Positions 58,234-64,000 of a DNA stretch of 64,000 nt are shown in pieces (the stretch's first letter is position 1; every line of letters begins with the position of its first letter). The position numbers and the translations under genes were made by a program. The stretch comes from Glaciozyma antarctica PI12 (taxonomy: Eukaryota > Basidiomycota > Microbotryomycetes > Kriegeriales > Camptobasidiaceae). The notes beneath the pieces were generated by a model that did not search any database, was not told the origin of the DNA, and saw only the letters and a list, made by a program, of their open reading frames with translations. The stretch spans positions 165,689-229,688 of the forward strand of contig KZ627149.1 in the NCBI GenBank assembly GCA_002917775.1. Reading direction: 5' to 3'.

Positions 58234-58359
58234 GAGATGGATGGCGAGGGGTGGTTCGATTGGAGGGAGGGGATGCCGGAGGATGAGGAGAGTGATGAGG
58301 AGGAGGTCGAGGTGGATGCGACGACGCCTAGGCCTCCGACGGGGTTTGCGAGGAATTAG
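58234..58359 (+). other. In-frame 41-codon extension after the ANK-DIL stop
   Basis: Directly after TAG at 58231 the same frame runs on as EMDGEGWFDWREGMPEDEE, an acidic patch, and PRPPTGFARN before a second TAG. Its composition (Trp-rich, then acidic) is coding-like. It may be the former C-terminus, a read-through product, or a sign of a sequence error. Confidence 0.5.
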
Positions 58360-58518
58360 ATGGGGCGGGAGATGTACGCGTGCATTTAGCAGGATCTGGT
58401 GGCGAGTTTGGAAAGCATTCATATACCCTCGTCCTTGAATGTTTGCGTGCGAGCAGTGTGGAGAGCTACAGTTGACCAAAACATTGCACGAAGCGACTAA
58501 AGCACCAACCCTGTCCTC

Positions 58519-61321
<2,803 letters not shown>

Positions 61322-61552
61322 TGCTGTAGCTCTGTAAGGGTTAAGTCTTCGAGAGTTGAGCAGAGGGAGAAGGGAGAGAGGAGACCTGCTGATCGCTCGC
61401 TGGCTCGCTCCCCCGCGCATACAACCACTTAGTCCCCACCTCTCTCCCGTTCAAGGTCCTCATCCACTCCCTGAGTACCAATTTACCAAGAGACCTTACA
61501 TTTACGACAACCAAAAATCATACTGATCCCCCAAGCCACAGCCCGCGTCGCC
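61322..61552. promoter_or_regulatory. Intergenic region upstream of DBP2
   Basis: 231 bp between the stop of the IQ-motif gene and the DBP2 start, both on the minus strand. It must hold the DBP2 promoter. No site recognised. Confidence 0.45.
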
Positions 61553-64000
61553 CTACTTCTCCCCTTCCTCCCCTTCCTCCCCTTCCTCCCCTTCCTCCCC
61601 CTCCTCCTCCTTCAGCCTCAACCCTCGCTCGAAGGCCCTCTGTACCAGCCTCACCCCTCTCTCAACCCTCTCCTCCTCCCCCATCTCCTCAACCTTCTTA
61701 CCCTCCCCAGGCAATTCCTCCCTCCCGTCCCCTCCTCCCCTCCCCTGCTGCGAACACTTCCCCTCGCGCAAATCCTTGACGTCTACCTCGCGCTTCTCCT
61801 CCTCCGCCGTCTGCCCGAGGTGCAGAGCCGATTTGATAGTTTGGCCCAGGTGCTTCTTCCGCTTCTGCATCGAGGCGACCTTCTCTATCGCTCCGATCGT
61901 GAAGAGCTGTTGCGAAGGCGTTAGCGAGCGATGGCACGATTAGAGGAAAAGGACGAACGGCTTTCGAAATGGAGACGCTGTGCGAGGGATTAGCGGGAAA
62001 GGACGAGAGGAGGGAGAGACGTACGAGCTCATGTCGGCGCCTTGCTCGGCCAGCGAGCGAACGAACGCCTTGAAGTGCATCGTCCCCGCGCGGTAGTGTC
62101 CCGAGAGAGGTGATAATGAGGTGAGCTTTCCCTTGTCGACCTGCGAGAGACGTCAGCTGAGCCCCTGGTGATACTTGGGACGATTCGACGGACTTGAATC
62201 AAGCCTGCGAAGGAAGGTGAGACTTGCGAGTCAGTAATGAGGGAGGACGCGGTGACGAACCTGCAGAAGTTACGCGCGAGCCGTAGAGAAAGGAAGAGTG
62301 CTGGAATTGACCCGCTGTGCGAGAGGCGTGAGCAGACTCGTGATGGGGTGGAGGGGAGACGTACTCCTCTTGATCGCGACGTAGAGGTTGTTCTGTGCCA
62401 CGCGGAAGTTCAGCAATCTTTCTAGCCCACCTGGTAGCTCGCGATCGTACCTGCATGTCCGACACGTAAAGCCACCTTCGCAACCGCATCAGCTCATCGT
62501 CTCCCAAGAAGCCCAAAGCGACGACTCACGTATTGTTCGCAATCGTCTCGCGCAGTAATCGATCCATCACCGCCCGTGGAGAGAGGTAGTAACGCGCCCT
62601 CGCCTTGAACTGCTTGATCCCCCTCCCCTGCCCCGCCGTTCCTCCCTATTCGCAGCCAAAGCCATCAGCTCCCTCTTCCTCGCCCCCCAAGTAAGGCGCA
62701 CCTTATCCTCATACCCCACCACCTCTCCATCACTATCACTCGAGCTGGAGCTCGACGAACTATCCCCCGTCTCCCTCGCCCGCTTCCTCCTCTCCGCCTT
62801 CTCCTTCTCCCTAGCCTTCAGCTCCTCCTCCCCCATCTTCGCCACCCCAACCTCCGGCCCTCCATCCTTGTACCACTTGGTCGTATCCACCGGCTCCCCG
62901 TTCCGTGCCCATACGAGGAGGCCGGCTTCGTTGATCCGGACGAGGTAGTTCTGTCGCTGAGAGGCGGTGAGGTAGGTGATGCGCTCTTTCTCGAGGCGCG
63001 GGCGGGGGCATTGGGGCAGAGAGAGGGTGCGGCCTTCGCCTGATTCGAGCCACTGTGAGGGGGTTAAGGAAGGAGGAATGAAGGAGGACGGACGGACGGA
63101 CGGACGTGGAAGAAGTTGTCCGAGGTCGAGGTTGCGTTCCACTGCGCTGAGACTTAGTGCGAGTGGTGAGAATGGAAGGGCGGGCGTACGCGCTGATGGT
63201 ACCACTTCAGGTTCGTGCCGTATCTGCGGGTGAGAGCGAGCGAGATCAGCTTGCGAAGGACACCAAGTTCGGAACCCTCGCTCACCGATGCTTTTCGTCG
63301 ACCATCTCAAGCCAATACTGCCCCTCCATGTTTTTTGAGGCCGCGCGCTCTTTCTTGACCTGTTCTCGCTCCTTGTCGTTCTGCCATCACCATCAGCTCG
63401 CTTCGCCCCCAGGTCGGAAAGAATCAACACTCACCCTCGCAAACTTGTCCATCTCCTCCCGCTCCGACATCTCAGGCGAATCATCCTTCTCCTGCCCCGT
63501 CGAGATCTGCTGCGCATAGACTTGGGACCGCTGCCATCGCGAACCTGCACGTCGCCACTCAGTTCAAGTCGCGTGGGCAAGCACCAAGACGACGCACTCG
63601 TGTCGTTCTTGCCCGCGTCCTGATCGCTCCCTGCGCGCTTGAGCTTCTTTGTTTGTATCCCATCGCTCCATCGCTCAGAGCAGCTGAGATTGAGCCCTCG
63701 CGAAGTGCGGTTCGAGACATGTGATCTGTCCATCCCAGCCCCATCAGCTCCTCCCCCCGTCCTATCCATAGCTCAAAACGCACCGATAAGAGCCTTGAAC
63801 GACCTTGGCCGCACGCTCCTTGCGGTCCTCCTCGCTCAGCAGCTCGTCGTCCTTCCTCGCTCGCGGCGCACGCTCGTCCTTCTTGCGCTGCTTGATGCGC
63901 TTCTCCACCTCCAAAGCGGCCGCGCGGTCTTCCGAGAGAGTCGATTGGCGGTAGTCGTAAGGCTCGTTGCCCGCTGCGGTGAGTGGGAAGGGGGCGTCGG
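61553..64000 (-). CDS. Fungal IQ calmodulin-binding motif protein (5' end outside the window)
   Basis: Partial: the N-terminus lies beyond 64000. Visible exons read EDRAAALEVEKRIKQRKKDE, an IQ-like KERAAKVVQGSYR (about 63790), KNMEGQYWLEMVDEKHRYG, GTNLKWYH, WLESGEGRTLSLPQCPRPRL, ERITYLTASQRQNYLVRIN, GLLVWARNGEPVDTTKWYKD, a Ser/Asp linker, FKARARYYLSPRAVMDRLLR, GQFQHSSFLYGSRVTSAG, LTSLSPLSGHYRAGTMHFKA, FVRSLAEQGADMS and SVSISKALF. This order is that of a widespread uncharacterised ascomycete and basidiomycete IQ-motif family of about 600-700 residues. Calmodulin binding is expected from the motif only. The C-terminus carries a short EEG repeat encoded by 9-nt tandem units. Confidence 0.82.
61559..61601 (-). 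repeat. 9-bp tandem repeat at a gene 3' end
   Basis: About five units of cttcctccc on the plus strand, coding for Glu-Glu-Gly repeats at the C-terminus of the IQ-motif protein. The 9-nt unit keeps the frame when copy number changes. Confidence 0.75.

Overview
The window looks like nuclear DNA of a basidiomycete yeast, most likely Pucciniomycotina/Microbotryomycetes (Rhodotorula-Sporobolomyces type). The DNA is GC-rich and genes are tightly packed on both strands. Almost every gene is cut by many introns of about 45-90 nt with GTGCGT/GTGAGT-like donors and a CTGAC/CTAAC branch site close to the AG. The proteins are fungal. I saw no bacterial, plasmid, CRISPR, rRNA or tRNA features, and recognised no virus-derived element. 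Species assignment is inference.

Layout. (1) 1-3.2 kb: a divergent protein-kinase-like gene on the minus strand (copy A), interrupted by a 5'-truncated LINE that has a perfect 14-bp target-site duplication. (2) 4.0-32.5 kb: a dense conserved block. It holds an F-box-like orphan (+), an NUP42-type FG nucleoporin (+), the splicing factor CLF1/SYF3 (-), VPS41 (+), a neurofibromin/Ira RasGAP of about 10 kb (+), a TMEM135-like membrane protein (+), a CobW/ZNG1 GTPase (-) and a STYX-like phosphatase (+). (3) 32.5-55 kb: an accessory island. It holds two more damaged copies of the kinase family (B at 34.7-36.9 kb, C at 47.7-49.8 kb), two coiled-coil paralogues, a 0.9-kb inverted duplication (37.4 and 53 kb), tandem duplications, gene fragments, and a few genes that look intact but that I do not recognise (41.9-45.1 kb, 45.5-46.9 kb, perhaps 40.6-41.5 kb). 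(4) 55-64 kb: conserved genes again: an ankyrin plus DIL-domain protein (+), the DEAD-box helicase DBP2 (-) and a fungal IQ-motif protein (-, cut by the window edge).

The conserved genes cover nuclear export (NUP42), splicing (CLF1), RNA remodelling (DBP2), vacuolar fusion (VPS41), Ras shut-off (neurofibromin), metal-cofactor delivery (ZNG1) and membrane/organelle roles (TMEM135, ANK-DIL). They look like a random core-genome neighbourhood, not a pathway cluster.

The most novel signal is the kinase-like family. Three copies share a conserved block just before the glycine loop, intron positions, a TYGG-type replacement of the usual APE region, and a long C-terminal domain I cannot name. All three copies here carry damage. 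Other points worth a look: two start codons split A|TG by an intron, a 509-nt intron in DBP2 at the place where the autoregulatory intron sits in other fungi, and an in-frame TAG followed by 41 sense codons in the ANK-DIL gene. All positions and splice sites were read by eye; exon ends are given where checked and are otherwise approximate.
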